64,000 bases of DNA from Ariolimax columbianus (Eukaryota > Mollusca > Gastropoda > Stylommatophora > Arionidae), in contig JAVGWX010000005.1 in assembly GCA_036924085.1 (NCBI GenBank), positions 97,006,172 to 97,070,171 on the forward strand, given 5' to 3'. Shown here piece after piece: positions 12,801-27,800 of this stretch; position 1 is the stretch's first letter; each line of letters opens with the position of its first letter. The translations under genes and the position numbers were made by a program. The notes under the pieces were generated by a model. That model saw nothing but the letters and a program-made list of their open reading frames with translations, was not told where the DNA came from and did not search any database.

Positions 12801-15800
12801 TATTCACTTTCTTCTATGCTTCCAGTCAGATCTAAATCTGTCTTGAATTGAACATCACTTTGTAATCCACATGCATGGTCATTGATCTGATCAAATGTCA
12901 TTTCTTAACTCTTGAATTTTGAATTTCATCGAATAGAATGTCACAAGAATAAAAATGAACTGCAGATTTAAATCAGATCTAATGTAAAGAGCACTTCATT
13001 TGACGAAAGCTACACATACACCTAAATTGTTATCATGCACAATACAATACGATATCCTCGACTTCAGCCCGGCGAGTGTATTGGAGTAACCAACACTTTC
13101 CTGTATGCAATCTTTCACTGTGTTATACCATTTCAGACCTTGCTCTCTACTCTAAGCAGACCATCTCGCCATCGTATGAGAGGGATGCCGCCTGGTCAAT
13201 AAAATCATCTGGCCACCAAAACGTCGTTCTGTGTCCATCTGCTATCCGGTATGCGCACCTCGTGGCCAGTACAGTGGTATTCGCGAGACAACGCAGCCTC
13301 CACAACGTCTCGAAATAGAGTGCATTCTCTTATATCTGTATTGTGGATTCTATCTCTGATCGAGATCTTAAGGATGCGTCTTTCCATTACTCGCTGGTTA
13401 AATCGTAGTTTCTCTACCTCCGCGTTGCGTAGATTCCCTACTTCACATCCGTAGATCATGGCTGGCATGACCGCAGAATTGAAATGGTGCGCCCTTGCCA
13501 TGGTGTCTTTTAGCTGCAGGAGTATAGGCTTTATGGTATTGAAGCCAGACCAGGCTGCATCTCTTTGTCTTGAGATTTCTTGGTCTTAGGTGTGGATGGT
13601 CTTAGATGTATATGTATGAAAATACACTTTCGGTCGAGCGCTTGACCAGCCGCTGATCATATTCATGAAACATTTCTGATGCTATCATCATCAGGGGGCA
13701 ATATGCAACTGATTGACAAAATCTAAAAAAAACATGTTTGGGTTCTTCCTCATTTAGTTTTGTTTTCTGTTTTTGTTACCAAATTCTCCAGCGGATCAAC
13801 AATAATTGGCGACAATAAATTGGTAATCTATCATTTGAGGTACAACAATGGTGAGCCAATCATAAAAGATATTGTGGATTAAAGTTTGATCTGACACTTT
13901 CAATGAGCAGACCAACTTGAATATTCAAACCAGTCTCACAGTGGTAAGCTTCTACGGGAGAGGAGTTTATCAATTGCTATATTTTTGTTAACAATAGTTC
14001 TGCCTCCTGATTTGTTGTCCTTGTCACATGAAAAATCTCACATGATATCTTATGTGTTCTTATAGGTTTGTTCCGTACAAAGACAACCCTGAAGGCAACT
14101 ACAGGTGTCATGAGAACACAGCAGTGTTTCTTGTGGCTTCGTACCAGGTCATTATCCTGGCAGTGGTTTTCTCCAAAGGAGCGCCATTCCGCAAGTCCAT
14201 ATTCTCTAATTGTAAGTGCAGCGTGTAATTTGTCATATACATCAATATCTTTGTCCCTATTAATTCTTTGGCCAAATATCAGTGCTGCAAAGTCAATGGG
14301 AAATATTTACATGTTTCATTTAGTCACTTCTCATGACTTTTGCTATCCAAAGTGAACATGTAGAAGAATGTAATTCATGACATGGACATAAAAGAGAACA
14401 ATCAGGGATGCTTTGGATAGGTTTAGAGTGAAGAGATGGAATCAAATCAGTCAGGATATTTTTGCCAGGTTAAAAGACATAATACCTTGCTGGAAACCAT
14501 ACTGGAAGAACAAGTAGCATGTGAATAGAAGACTGCCCACAGTGAGTAAGATTACTCTTTTGTATGTACTGAAAAGGGTGTTAAGTGATGGGTTGCAGTG
14601 GCTTTCCTCACATGCTGATGAAGGTGGACTGGATTCCTCCAGGCAGTTGTGCTATGCTTGGCTTCATCTGCATGTTGCTCACTACTACGAGTTTCATGCT
14701 GATCCTCACCTCATTAGCCAGGCTGCCATGAAAGCAGCCCGTTTTCTGGGAGAACTGTTTATTAGTCAGTATATTTTACCTGACCTAGGCTAACATTGTC
14801 CGATCAGTATGTTAGTCTCGTTTCCCCACAGCTGGACAGGGAAATTCCTACAGATTGCACTAAGACATATAGAACGTTTGAGATACATTACAACCAACAG
14901 TCAGTGAAAATGGCAGCTAGTTTGATCACCCAATGGAATTGATAATATTCTTCTCCACCTTGTTGTGGTGCAGGGACTTGTCTGTCTCTATCATCCAAAG
15001 AGCTATGCCAGGAGTATCATAGTTACTAACAGGGTCTCCCATCCGGACAGGCCATTAGGTAAAGGCCACACCAAGAGATGCATCCACCTGCATTCATTCT
15101 AAGGACAGACAAGGGACAAGTCTGCCACAAGTGGCTGTTGCGATTCGATACACTTAATCACTGACTTAATGAACCAGTTCAACAACATTTCGTTTGATGA
15201 TATAAGGAATTGAAAGTAAGCAGAAAACTCAAGCTGACCACAGCTTTCTGTAGATATGTTCAAGTCGACTTCTGGAAGCATTCAGAAAAGGATAAGCTAT
15301 AAGGAGATTCAATAATCTCAGTAAAACCGCTGTTTCTTAAATAAATATTCAATTTGATTTCAGAAAGCATACAATGAAAATTAACATTGTTTATTATCTT
15401 GGGTTAAAAAAAAAGACAAATAGGGTGAGAGAAACAGAGAGGAAGAGTGATAGAGACAGACAGTAAGAAAAATAGAGACAAAAGCTGATCTAAGCTGAAT
15501 TAACTTGCACAAGCAGTACAGAGATTTAAAAAATGTCACATGCATACATCTACGCTTCTTCAATTGGCAGTTCTGTTAGAGCGCTTGGCTCTTGCTTGAA
15601 GCAAATGGATTAAGTTAGTGACTTGAGTAATACAAGCTTCAGTTTTCCCAGATGTTAATTATGCACTTGGCTATGTCTGAGTAAGAGAAAGCAAGACAAA
15701 GTCACACATCATAAAGCCTAGGTCTCATACAATGAAGTCTTTGACACTTGAACCTTAATAAACAATATCTACTATAGAGTTACCTTTAACTAATACAAGA

Positions 15801-18800
15801 CAGTGAGGAAGGAAACTTCACTATATGTTCTTGACTTCCTGTTTGTTATTTTCTGTCCTTTCTTCTTGTCATTTTCTGTTCATCCTGTTTGTCATGTCCT
15901 GTCCCTTATGTTTGTCATTTCCTGTCCTTCCTGTTTGTCAACTCCTGCCCCTTATGTTTGTCATTTTTGTCTTTCCTGCGTCATTTTAAAATGTCATCCT
16001 ATTTTTCATTTTCAATCTTTCCTCCTTTTATAAAAATTATGTATATTCATCTCCACAATTCCTTCTAAAATTAGACACGAACAACACTATTTTAATGATT
16101 TACTTTCAATCAATAAAATTGTACTGTAACATAATTCATTTTATGATTCCATTAGGGCTATTTTTGCTCAACATTGTTGGTGGACTAGGAATAACAATAT
16201 GGATCACCATGTACCCAACAGATCCCATCGCTAATTTGATTGGGGTAGGTATTGTTGTTTTTTTTTCGAATGCCCACAATGAGTAGGATTAGTCTTTTTT
16301 GAGCCCTAAAAAAGGACGTTAAGTGGCGGGTTGTCATAGCTTTCCTCACATCCCAAGCATGCTGATGGAGGTGGACTGGGGTCCTACAGGCGGTTGTGCT
16401 ATGCGTGGCCTCATCTGAGTGTCGCTCACTACTGCAGGATCACTTCAATCCCTCACCTTGTTAGCCAGGCTGCCACGAAAATAGCCTGTTTCCAGTGATG
16501 ACTGCTGGGAAGTCGAGGTGGGGGTCTTGGCCAGTATATTTTGCCTGACCAGATGTTAGTTTTCCTTCTCATTGGGGTAGGTTTCAATATACATACATTT
16601 GACAAGTTTGCAGTAGTAAATTTTTCCATAATATTATCTTGAAATACAAGTATTACCTCTCCAAGGTAGAAAACTCGCTAACTCATGTTTAAGTGCACCT
16701 TGTCGTTTCAGTTCTGTTTAAGTGCACCTTGTCATTTCAATTCTGTTTAAGTGCACCTTGTCATTTCAGTTCTGTTCAAGTGTCATCTTCACAACAAAGA
16801 TCCACTGCAATGAATCTTCAATGTTCTCTGCCTCTAACCTCGATGGTGCAATCTGACAGCCCTTTCTCTGTCCATCTTTTGTGACACATGGAGATTGGAA
16901 GCAGTATGTCAAAGTGGTTAGTGACACACAGAGATTGGGGGCAGTATAACAAAGTGGTTAGTGACACATGGAGATTTGGGGCAGCATGTCAAAGTGGTTA
17001 GTGATAGTCACAACCAAATCTTGCTCATGTTTGGATTCATGAAACAGCAAGGTTTTGACCCTAAGCCTAATTAATAAATGTGTACCAAAAAATGCAAAAC
17101 ACTGTATAACACACATTACCAACACTTTACAATAGGAAGCTAGGCAAATAAGAAAAAGCAATTGTGTATATTAAGTTTACTCCAATTTGGATCCCAGTAG
17201 CCCATATTCAATCAATCTAAACATTTGAGCTCCTTGTAGTATAGAGGTCTTCAGTAAATACACACCAAATCCGCCTGCCCTGGACCATCTATTCCATCTC
17301 TGTTCACATCTTCCCTGTTTCCTTTATGTTTGTCTCGAGCTCTCTTCTCTAATGTGTCTTTTCGTCTGCCCCTACTTTTCTTTCCTTTTGGGATTCTAGA
17401 ACAGTTACTCACGTAAGACTATCAACTGGTTTCCATAATTTGTGTTCTATCCAATGCAAATGCCTTTTTCCTCGAGTCATATTTCTCTGATATTTATCTG
17501 GCTCTTTTCGTCAGCTTCACATTAGTGATCATATCACATTTCAATCTCTCTATTCTATGCAGGAATCCATTTATGAAAGTCTGTACCTTTTTGGTTGTTG
17601 TTTTTCTTGTTCCTTATTTTTCATAGCCAAACAATAGAACAAACTTTAAATTGAATTTGAACATTTTTATTGTTGTTTTGGAATTCATTTCTTTTGGTTT
17701 CCATAGGTACTTAAATGCAATGAAAGTTTTTCTCGCCTTTTGTATTCTTATTTTGAAATCAAAATCAATACCTCCTACTTTGTCTATATCGCTGCTAAGA
17801 TATATGAATTATTCCACATTTTGTAGGAATGTCTCCCCCAACACTATCTGATTGTTGTTACTTGCATTTATTAAGGAGGTGAAGTGATCATGGCAAAGTG
17901 GTTAGTGACACAATTCATAACCCAAAACTAATTGGCTTGAAATTCACAAAGCAGCGCAAAGACCTACCTACTCTTTTAGGAAGAAAATCAATTTTTTAAA
18001 TGTCCACTAGAGTTGGATGCACTGAGCCATTGGACACAAAATACAGAAACAAGCCAAACACACACCCAAAACAGAAGATTAACAACAACAAAATTATCAA
18101 ATGAAATTGTTTTTTAAATTGTGATATTTGAGACTTAATTGATATGTCACTGTCATTTTTGTAATATCATTTTTTCAGCTTGAAGTTTTTCCATCTGGAA
18201 CATATCGAGCATTGTTTATTGGGGTGGCTTTCATCAACTTTGTCCTGGCTTATGTGACAGAGGTAGGAGATGTTTGAATGTATAATAGTGATGATTGCTT
18301 TAGCTGTATTAATGTATATACATTCTGTTATGTCTGTGACATGTGTGAACCTGTCACCTTGCTCTTAGTGAAGAGGCTCCTCACTTCATCTTTCTTAATT
18401 TAAAAAATCTGCTGTATCGAATCTCATTTGAAACTTAGCTCTGTTCCTTTTTTCATTTATTAGAGTTTTGTTTTTAAATTTCTTTCAAACCTAGATGGGG
18501 GATGGCGTGGGCTAGTGGTTAAGTGACACGGCTCACAACCAGAAGGTGCTGGGTTCGATTCCCAACACAGCACTGGGCGTTAACCCAGGGAAGCAAACCC
18601 TTAGAAGATGCAAGAGGTAGCAGACCCTTACATAAAATGCATGCTGAAGTAGGATGCACTGGGCCAACAGGCGCAAAATAAAAAACCACAGTGCAACGCA
18701 CACCGCCTTGTAGATTAGACAAATAAGGCAAACTCAAAAAAAAAAAACAACCCTAGATGTGCACTCAACATTTGACAAACTATAGGGATTGAAGAAACGT

Positions 18801-21800
18801 GAAAAAGCATGAGTTTGGATCTCCGACCCTAGAGAGTTTAAATCAAACTGGATGGCTACTCCATTCTACAGACATTTTTCCTGTGCATATAGTAAGGTTT
18901 TCAGTGCTTTAAGTTTGAGAGTCTTATACCCACAATCATTTACCTTTTCTTACCTCCATTGGGAAGTGTATGCAATCACTGCAGCTGGCCCATTTGGAAG
19001 GAAGCCTTTTCCCCAATAATTTGCATTCATTCATATTTTTGCTTCAATGTGAAACGTAAATTTTAATTGCAGCTGAACCCTTTACAGGAAGTCTGTATCT
19101 GAGCTTTAGCAGTCATTATTTATTCATCTGGTTCCCCTTGGAACATAGGATCACAACAGATGATCTCATCTGTTCCTGTTTCTGCCATTTTCTTGAGTTC
19201 CACCTTCCTTCTTGACTGTTCACTGTCAGATATTTCTTGGCTTCCCACTCATCTCTTTCTCAGTTGATTGCAATCCAGGGCATTTCTAGTAATATGGTGA
19301 GCATTTGCAGTAGCTTATTATAAGCAGTAGCTCATTAAAATAGCCATGTTTTTTTTTATCAGCATTAAGCACAACTCTCTTTAGTCACCTCTATGACATA
19401 CTTAAAAGATGGTATTGCCCTATTTCTTTCAGGTGTTTTCAAGCACAATATTTCAGAAGTCTTCTACCCTAGTTAGGTTTAAAAAAAATGTAAAAAAAAT
19501 TTTAAGCGAGGGCTCGACTTCATCACCTCGGGTTTTCCCCATTTAGCTCGGTCTGTCCCATGGGTAGACCCATCTGCCGAGAGCATCGCACAATGTACGA
19601 ACTCCGTAGCTCCTGCAATGAACCCAAGGATCTCCGGAAAAAATTGAAATCGTGGACCAACCATCGCAGTTCAAATTCGAACCTCGACCGTCTGAACACG
19701 AGGCAAATGGCTTGACCAGTTAGGTTTAACTACACCCATATGGCTACTCACACTTAACATGTGTTTTGTCTGTGTAAAAGATGTGTATAATGTCATGTAT
19801 TGGAGAATCTTCTACTTTAAATTGGGATATTCGTCATCTAGAGGCTCAGAGTTTTGTTGTAAAGTACCAATTATTTCACTTTTTGTTCTGCTGTTTGGTG
19901 TATATTGCAAAAGTTCCAAGCAAGAATCACCAGGCAATCTATGTTGTGAAACTTCCAAGGAAAAGAAACAAGGCACGGACATAGACCACATGGAGATGGA
20001 GACAAGACCAGAGACAGATGTACAAGAAAAACAGGATAACCTGGAAAGAACTGGATAAACTAGCACAGCATAGGTGTACTTGGAGAGAATTGATGATGGC
20101 CTATGCACCTCACGGTAAAGAGATAGGATTGGTTGATGACCTTTGCACCTCAGGGGAATAAGTGCAAATAGAGAGGTTTGGTTAATGGCCTATGCACCTC
20201 AAGGGGATAAGGGTAAAAAGAGATCATTGGTTGAAGACCTAAGCACCTCAAGATGATATGGGCAAAGAAGAAGAATTCCTAACATGTACTTATCTTTGTG
20301 GTCATATTACCATTCCTTCATTTACAAAGTTCCTAGTCTTAGAGTTTCCCCTTATATGCTCAACACCATACTAGATGGTATAGTCATATACCGATGGACC
20401 AGTGGTGCAAAGTGAGGTTTTTGGTTGGGCTTCTCTTCTGGAACGAGAGGTCAGATTGTTCCTGAACAGAGGTGGGCATACAAAACTAGAACCCTCAGTA
20501 TGAGAATGTAGATGGAAGCAGTGACTTCATCTTTGAGCTGGCTATCTGAGACATCTGTAACATAAGCAGTCTTTGTGTCTGACTTCCAATCTTTACTTCA
20601 GAAGGTACAGAAGAGCGGGCTAAGGTATGAGTAGATGGGAGCTGTGGAGGCCTCAAACATCCATGAAAGAAATTTGACTGAGGTCGTGTGAAGAACAATA
20701 GAAGTCAAAGTAGAAATTGTAAACCAGAGATCGAGCACTCTGGGAAGAAAAGCTTCAGACCGCGTGAAATGGTGGCAATTTGTTGCTGCCCTTGAAGATG
20801 AATGATGGTCACTAACCACTTTGCCAGTCAATAACCACGAATTCAATGCTAAGACCTTCTTCCAGATAATATATATATATTAACATCATATTTTAGTCAA
20901 TTGAGACTTTGTTTATCGGAGATGTCATTGTGCTTAATTCTCAATCCATGCTTCGGATGTTAAAGTAGGGAAGGCATTGGCATGAGCGGATCGCATACAT
21001 AGATTCATAAAACAGATGTACTGGTCATTCTGGGGTTCAAGGTATTGAGTGTGCTGAGGTACATGCTTTGAAAGCACCGTTATTGGCAGGGATAGAGGGA
21101 ATATTAGATATGGTTAGTCAGAGCATATATGCATAGAGGGGCACATTAGATATGGATAGAGGGGATATTAATTGATAAGATTAATATTAGATATGGTTTG
21201 AGGGATATATATGGATACTTACTTACTTTCCATGTCCAAGCGCAATGTCATGTATATAATATTAGATATAGATAGAGGTGACAGATATGAATAGACGGGG
21301 TATTAATTAATAGATAAAATATTAGATATAGAATAGAGGGGACATTAATTGATAGATAGAATATTAGATGTGGATTGAGGGGACAATGCAAATGAAATAG
21401 ATGGGACATTAGATATGCATAGTGGGAACATATTGGAATCAATTAATGACTTCCTGTTATATGAAAGCAATTTGCAATTTGTAGGACTTTTACATCAAAC
21501 TGGTTAAAAATAGGGACTGGTACCTGAGAGAAGAGCTTGTGCGTGTATAATGGAAGAGACTGAGCAGCTGTGAATCAGTCCTGAGTGCAATGATGTCAGT
21601 TCTGAATATAAAGTTCAACTCTAAATTTGATAAGAATTTTGTTTCATAGTTTGCTATTCATTGGGTCACTATAGCTGATAGATAAGGATCATACCTCTCA
21701 TGAAACAAATTTTAAGTTTCAAATGTCCCCTGGTCTCAAGGCAGATGAGATCTGTGCCGAGTCCTATCAGAGATGAGCAATAAACTGGAAGGTCCACATA

Positions 21801-24800
21801 CATGCTATGTGCATAAAAGGGCTCTTCGCAGTTTAAAATTTAAAAGAACAAACTGTTAGTCACTCACCTCTTGATCTGTGGTCACTCAAGAGTGTAAATA
21901 AAAATGTGGATGTGATTTTATTTTAAAATTCACATTAAAAATCAAATTTGTAATTTCAATTACCTATTCCCCAATTTCTTTCACTTACCATGTATTTTTG
22001 ACTAATTTAATTTAAATTGAATATACCAGTTGTAACTGTTTTAGTGAAAAAATTTGGTTGCAACAATTGTTGTAATCACACAAAAATAACATTTTGCATT
22101 ATCCTTGCAAAATTTCCCACTTTTTGTTACTCTACATACTGTTTTTACAAGATGTTATCTAAAATTATGTTTACCAGTAATCACTTCTGGTATAAAAAAG
22201 TGATGATTTGTTCATAGAAAATGTCATTTTACATCTGCTTGTCACATGAATTCCTTTTAATTTCTTTTTTATATATTAAAAAAATATTTCATTCTTTTTT
22301 TGGCATTTATTAAGTAAATTCAAAATTGTAACTAGTATCTTTTTTGAGTAAAAGTATGTTTGCATGGCAATAATATTACATCACAGAAAATCCCTTTTTT
22401 CATTCCTGTGCTAATCAATCATCAACCATATTCAGCTCCCTGTGGAGCATTAAGTCTTCAACAAATACATGTTATCAAATGTTGACCTGTGTATATCTAT
22501 TGAAGATTCAGAGTCTCTGCTGGATGGAATAGTCAATCCTTTTGCCCAGCCTTCTTTAGTTGCTTCTTATGAAATTCCTGGCAGGCTTCAGTGTTAATAT
22601 TCTTTGCTCCCATTTTGAGTCCTGGTAACACTGGTACTTACCATACGCTATTATATTTTTTCTTTCTTTTAAATTCATGAACAATGTCATATGGGAACAA
22701 ATAATTTATATTTCATATTTTACAGAAATTTTTGATAGACAACGAAATTGTACGTAGAAAAATAGGAAGCTACCTCAAAAGATGCTGGCCATCGCAGGAT
22801 GTGGCTTACCACAAGATTGAATCAGAGATAGAAAAAGATCGCTCCTGGCCACCTGTGTCAGATAAGAAGGTTTGAAAATGCTTTTTCATTTTTTTCTCTG
22901 TTCTTTAATTATTTTTATTTTTTTATTTGAGTTGGATGTATTCTCAGAGTTGTTCAGTATGGTGACAATTTAGTACTGAGTTAGATGTATTTACTGGAAT
23001 TACCTTGACCTTTCATTACTTTTGTTTGTAGGTTTACTGGGGCTAGATTGATCTATCATTACATCTGTTTGTAGGTTTACTGGGGCTAGATTGATCTATC
23101 ATTACATCTGTTTGTAGGTTTACTGGGGCTAGATTGATCTATCATTACATCTGTTTGTAGGTTTACTGGGGCTAGATTGATCTTGTATTACTTTTGTTTT
23201 TAGGTTTACTGGGGCTACCTTGACCTTTCATTACTTTTTGTTTGTGGGTTGAATGGTGTAACAGTTCCAGCCTGAGCATGATCGTTTAGGGCAGGGGTGA
23301 TGTGGTCAGCGACTGAGAACAAAGGTACCTGAATGCGTGCGAAGGTCACTCTCCGTCTGGACACTACGCCAAGGTCACTCACCGTCTCAACAAAGGAAAA
23401 TGGAGTTGGGGGAAAGAATGTGTACAGCTAGGAACTGACCACTGGCGTTCAGATTTGGGTAGTGGGGGATGAGTGACAGGCAGGTGGGCAGCGGAGCTTG
23501 CTGCGATAGATGAGTGACAGGTGTTCAGAGTAATTCGTTCTAATAACGACTGAATAGAGCCATGCCCCAGAGATCCATTGGATAGCGCTGATACTGCTTT
23601 AGAGTATAAAACACTAGACAAAGTTGATCTCAAGCAGGCTGGCCATGGAGAGGGAGAGAGAATTTAGATAGGGGTCTGTTTAGCTCACCGATTTGATAGA
23701 GGAGCGATTGATAGACTGTTGTACGAATGTTAGAGATAGAACAGGATTGCTCAAAACAGCAAATGCCATTGAGTCGGGGCCAGCCGCTCAAATAGGTGTG
23801 TGTGGTCGTCTTATCTAGAGGTAATCTGAACGTGTGTTGTACGCAGGACACCTTCTGAACGAGGTATGTCTTGACGAGTTAAGCGAGTGTGTAGATCAAC
23901 TAGGTGAGATCTAGATGTGTGTGTGGTGTGTGTAGACACAGAGGGAACGAGGTATGTTTCAGAGCGTGTGTATATGCAGATCGACTGAGTTGAGAGATCA
24001 TGTGTGAGTATACGTGGAATATATTAAATGCATTATGTCCAGATCGCCCGCCTGAGGGGATTTGAGTGAGGAAGAGTTTTTGAGAGTTTGTTGAGCATGC
24101 AGATCTGAGTGTAATGTGTGTACGGCAATAGAACTGGGTTTTGATAGTTGGGAATTCCATCAATAGCTACTGCTTAAAATTTCCGCTTTAGTTAATATTT
24201 ATATTAACATATATATAATATAGGAATATTTAGTTAAGATGATATGTATTGTATTGTGTTTGTAATTTCACTACAAATTTTTCTGGAATGAGTATTATAT
24301 AATAAATATGCCACCTGCAGTGTGCTATATTATTTGATGTGTGTGGTCATGAATAGATGTGGATGAGTGTGGTAACGTTTAAGTTAGAATAACCCTAGGG
24401 CAAACAGTGGGATCTGCTACAATGGGACTAGCTTGATCTTTCATTACTTTTTGTTTGCCGGTTGAATGGGACTAGCTTGATCTTTTATTCCTTTTCTTTG
24501 TAGGTTGACTTAGCAGATGTCTTCCAGCGACTTGACAACTTCCATCAGTCTCCATCAGAAACAGACAAAGATAGAGCATGCTTGGAAGATGTACTAGACT
24601 CAGACAATGAGGAATCATCTTTTGTAGTCAGAGGAAAGGTGAGAACAAGATATTCATTTTTTGTTGTTGTAGTACTCACCAAGTCAGGTGCATTTCTGCA
24701 TTACCACAGTCTTTTTCTTATGTATCCTAGTCAGAGTATGAATCGGACTTGTATTGAATATCTACCTGTAATCCAGATGTGTAATCATTGGCCAGATCAA

Positions 24801-27800
24801 ATAACAAATCATTAAACAAAACCTGCGCGTGATGGATATTCTGCCAATGTTCAAGTTATTTCAAAATCCAAGTGATGATATCCAAGTGACGCAACGAAAC
24901 ACTGGTGTTAATTATGGATTTTTATGGCCTGTGACTGTAACTGATGTTTCTGCATCACTGATGCCTATGAGAAGAGATTAAAATGAGTCAAAGCTGCAGT
25001 TGATTATCTCCAATGATTTCTATTTTGAGTCATCTTCTTTAGTTCCACTTGGGAAACTCTTACTCCCAGACATCTTACTTCACTTTGCCAAGTGTTCTTC
25101 CCACTATTCCCTTCCTCAGTATGTTCCAATCTAACATATATCTGTTTATATTACTGAATTCCTTGACTGTCTCTCCCAAATCTCCAGCTTCATTTATTGT
25201 TCTTCATCACTATGCATTTTTTTTGTCATATGGCACTTCAGTTTTGTTACTGGTATCATATTTTTATGAAAAAAGTTTTTTGTTACTGGGACCCAAAAGG
25301 ATATCAAAAATAGTAACACTGTAACCTGCCAGGCATGCCATAAGACACAAGTGATATACATGGTTAGAAGACATATTTTGTTAGTGATATAAAGGATTAG
25401 AAGTCATGTTTTGGTAGATGTATAACAGAGAGCCGCGTAGCACAGTGGTTAGCAAGCTGGCTTCGCATCTGAGTGGTCCTGGGTTCATTCCCCAGTTGAG
25501 GCTGAAATGTTTTTTTAGACCGCAATGGCTCCAGCCTTAAATGGGTACTGGTTCAGTCCAGGAAGTAAAAGCGGTGAGGGAGAGGCGATGGCTACCGCCC
25601 TTTAATAGCCGAGCCTTTGAAATATGAGATCGCTAACACCTCACACCCCTACGGCATTAATCCTATGGGTTACTTTACTTTATTAATCATTATAAGTCAT
25701 GTTTTGGTAGTGATATAAAGGATTAGAAGTCATGTTTTGGTAGTGATATAAAGTATTAGAAGTCGTGTTTTGGTAGTAATATACATGATTAGGAGCCATG
25801 TTTTTTGGGGTTTTTTTTGGGGTTCGCCTTATTTCTCAAATCCCCAAGGCAGTATGCGTTGCACTGAGGTTTTTATTTTGCGCCTGTAGGCCCAGTGCAT
25901 TCGACTTCAGCATGCATTTAATGTAAGGGTTTGCTTCCTCCTGCATTTTCTAAGGCTTTGCTTCCCCAGGGTAACAGCCGGTGCTGTGATGGGGATCAAA
26001 CCCAGCACCTTCTGATTGTGAGCCGTGCCACTTAACCACTAGCCCACGCTGTCCATTAGTTTTGGCAGTGATAAACATCATTAGAAGCCATATTTTTGTA
26101 GTGAAATACAGGATTATGTTCAATGGAGATGGCTGCTGAATCCCATATTTATCAGAGAGCGTTAAGAGCAAATCTGACAAATCTAAATAAAAATGTTCAA
26201 ATCATCTACATTTGCCTTTGTCAGTTACTTTCCAAATAGATAAAACTGAACTTTCTTCAATTATCTTACTACCGCAATAATCTTTAGTTAGTCTTTTTGT
26301 CTATTATTTGTCTGTCTTTCATTTGTCTGATTCACATAGATCTGTGATCCTGGTTTTCTTGCTTCCACTGTTAGTCTGTCATTCCCTGTATGTGACAGCA
26401 GATATATAAAAGGTAGCCCTAGAACTGACACTGCTTTTGGGAATGAAATGTAACAGGCCACATTGTACTTGAGCCAGTTTTTTTATGATGTAGGGTGACC
26501 AGTTCTGTTTCTCACTACCTTTCCTTCCCTAATAGTAAGTCAGGTACAAATCTATATCTGGGTTGACTGGACCTTTGATAACAGGGATTAGACCCCATAC
26601 CTCTGTTATTTGAAGTGAGCCCTATCACTGAGACACTCTAGCAAGCAAACAACTGCAAATTCAAGATTGTCAAGCCAACCACGCCTTAACCACTTTCTCT
26701 ACCATTGTCCTCTTCCCTGACCGAACCTATCGTCTCTTCCTACTTGATGTCTGTTCACTGTACACCTCCATCCTCCCCTCTGATGGTTTATTGGCCCTGT
26801 TTCATCCTTGATTGGAGGGTTAACCCATCCATCTCTACGTCTGGTCCATCTGGCAGAACTCGTCCTTACTCTCAATATCTTTGAGTTCAAAGGCCAGTTT
26901 TTCGACCAGATCAGCGGTGTAGCTATGGGCACCAGAATGGGCCCCAGCTACACATGCCTGTTCATGGGTCACCTGGAACACTTGATCTGGCTTCAATTCC
27001 AGGGCCCCTTTCCTTTGATGTATTATCGATACATCGACGATGGCATTGGCATTACTGACATGTTGGAGAAGGATCTCCTAAACTTTATCAACTTTGTCAA
27101 TGACTTCCATCCCTCGATCAAGTTCACGTCTGACATTTCCCCCACGTCTGTCCACTTTCTGGACATCACTGTCTCTATCTGCCCTTCAGGCCTCTCCACC
27201 ACTGTCTACTACAAACCCACTGACGCCCACAACTACCTCCTCTACACTTCCTCCCATCCTCAATCCTGCCGCGATTCGCTTCCTTTCTCCCAACTCCGAA
27301 GCCTATGTCAGGATGACGACGACTTCCTTCTCAGGGCCCATGAGATGCTTGACTTCTTCCGCAAGCAATTCTACCCTGAGACCACTCTCTCCTCCGCCCT
27401 TCAGCGGTTTCTTATCTCCCATCAAGACTCTCTCACTCCCACTCACCGTCCTCCCTCTGACCGTGTGAAACTCGTCCTCACTTATCACCCTCATTGCGTC
27501 TCTGTCCGGGATATCCAATCCGCCATCTCCCTATTCTTCACTCTGATCCGGCCACTCGTAAAGTTTTTCCCGATCCTCTCCTTGTCGCCTACAAACGAGA
27601 CAGATACCTGAGGGACTTGCTGGTCAGTAGTCGCCTACACACCAGCCCTCATAGCCTTCCAGGCACCAGGCTATGCAAAAATACACATGGCTGTGTTACC
27701 TGCCCTCATGTCATCCTTTCTCGCTCCATTACCTTTCCTAAGGCAGAATTCTTCATCAAAGAGGGGTTCACATGCAATTCTCACAACCTCATCTATTCTA

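Larger units (their letters stand above)
25355..26115. repeat. 33-bp degenerate array split by two SINEs
   Basis: Units of about 33 bp, GATATAAAGGATTAGAAGTC then ATGTTTTGGTAGT, occur at 25,355-25,428, 25,680-25,801 and 26,055-26,115. The intervening blocks are two unrelated SINEs in opposite orientation, so the array took two separate insertions. Confidence 0.85.

Noticed and set aside
14521..14793. A 90-codon frame with a plausible start
   Set aside because: It coincides with a dispersed repeat present again at 16.3 kb, where the frame is broken.
18498..18575. A functional tRNA gene at the A/B boxes
   Set aside because: The boxes are good but no acceptor or anticodon stems close, and four dispersed copies with bodies and tails show it is a SINE head.
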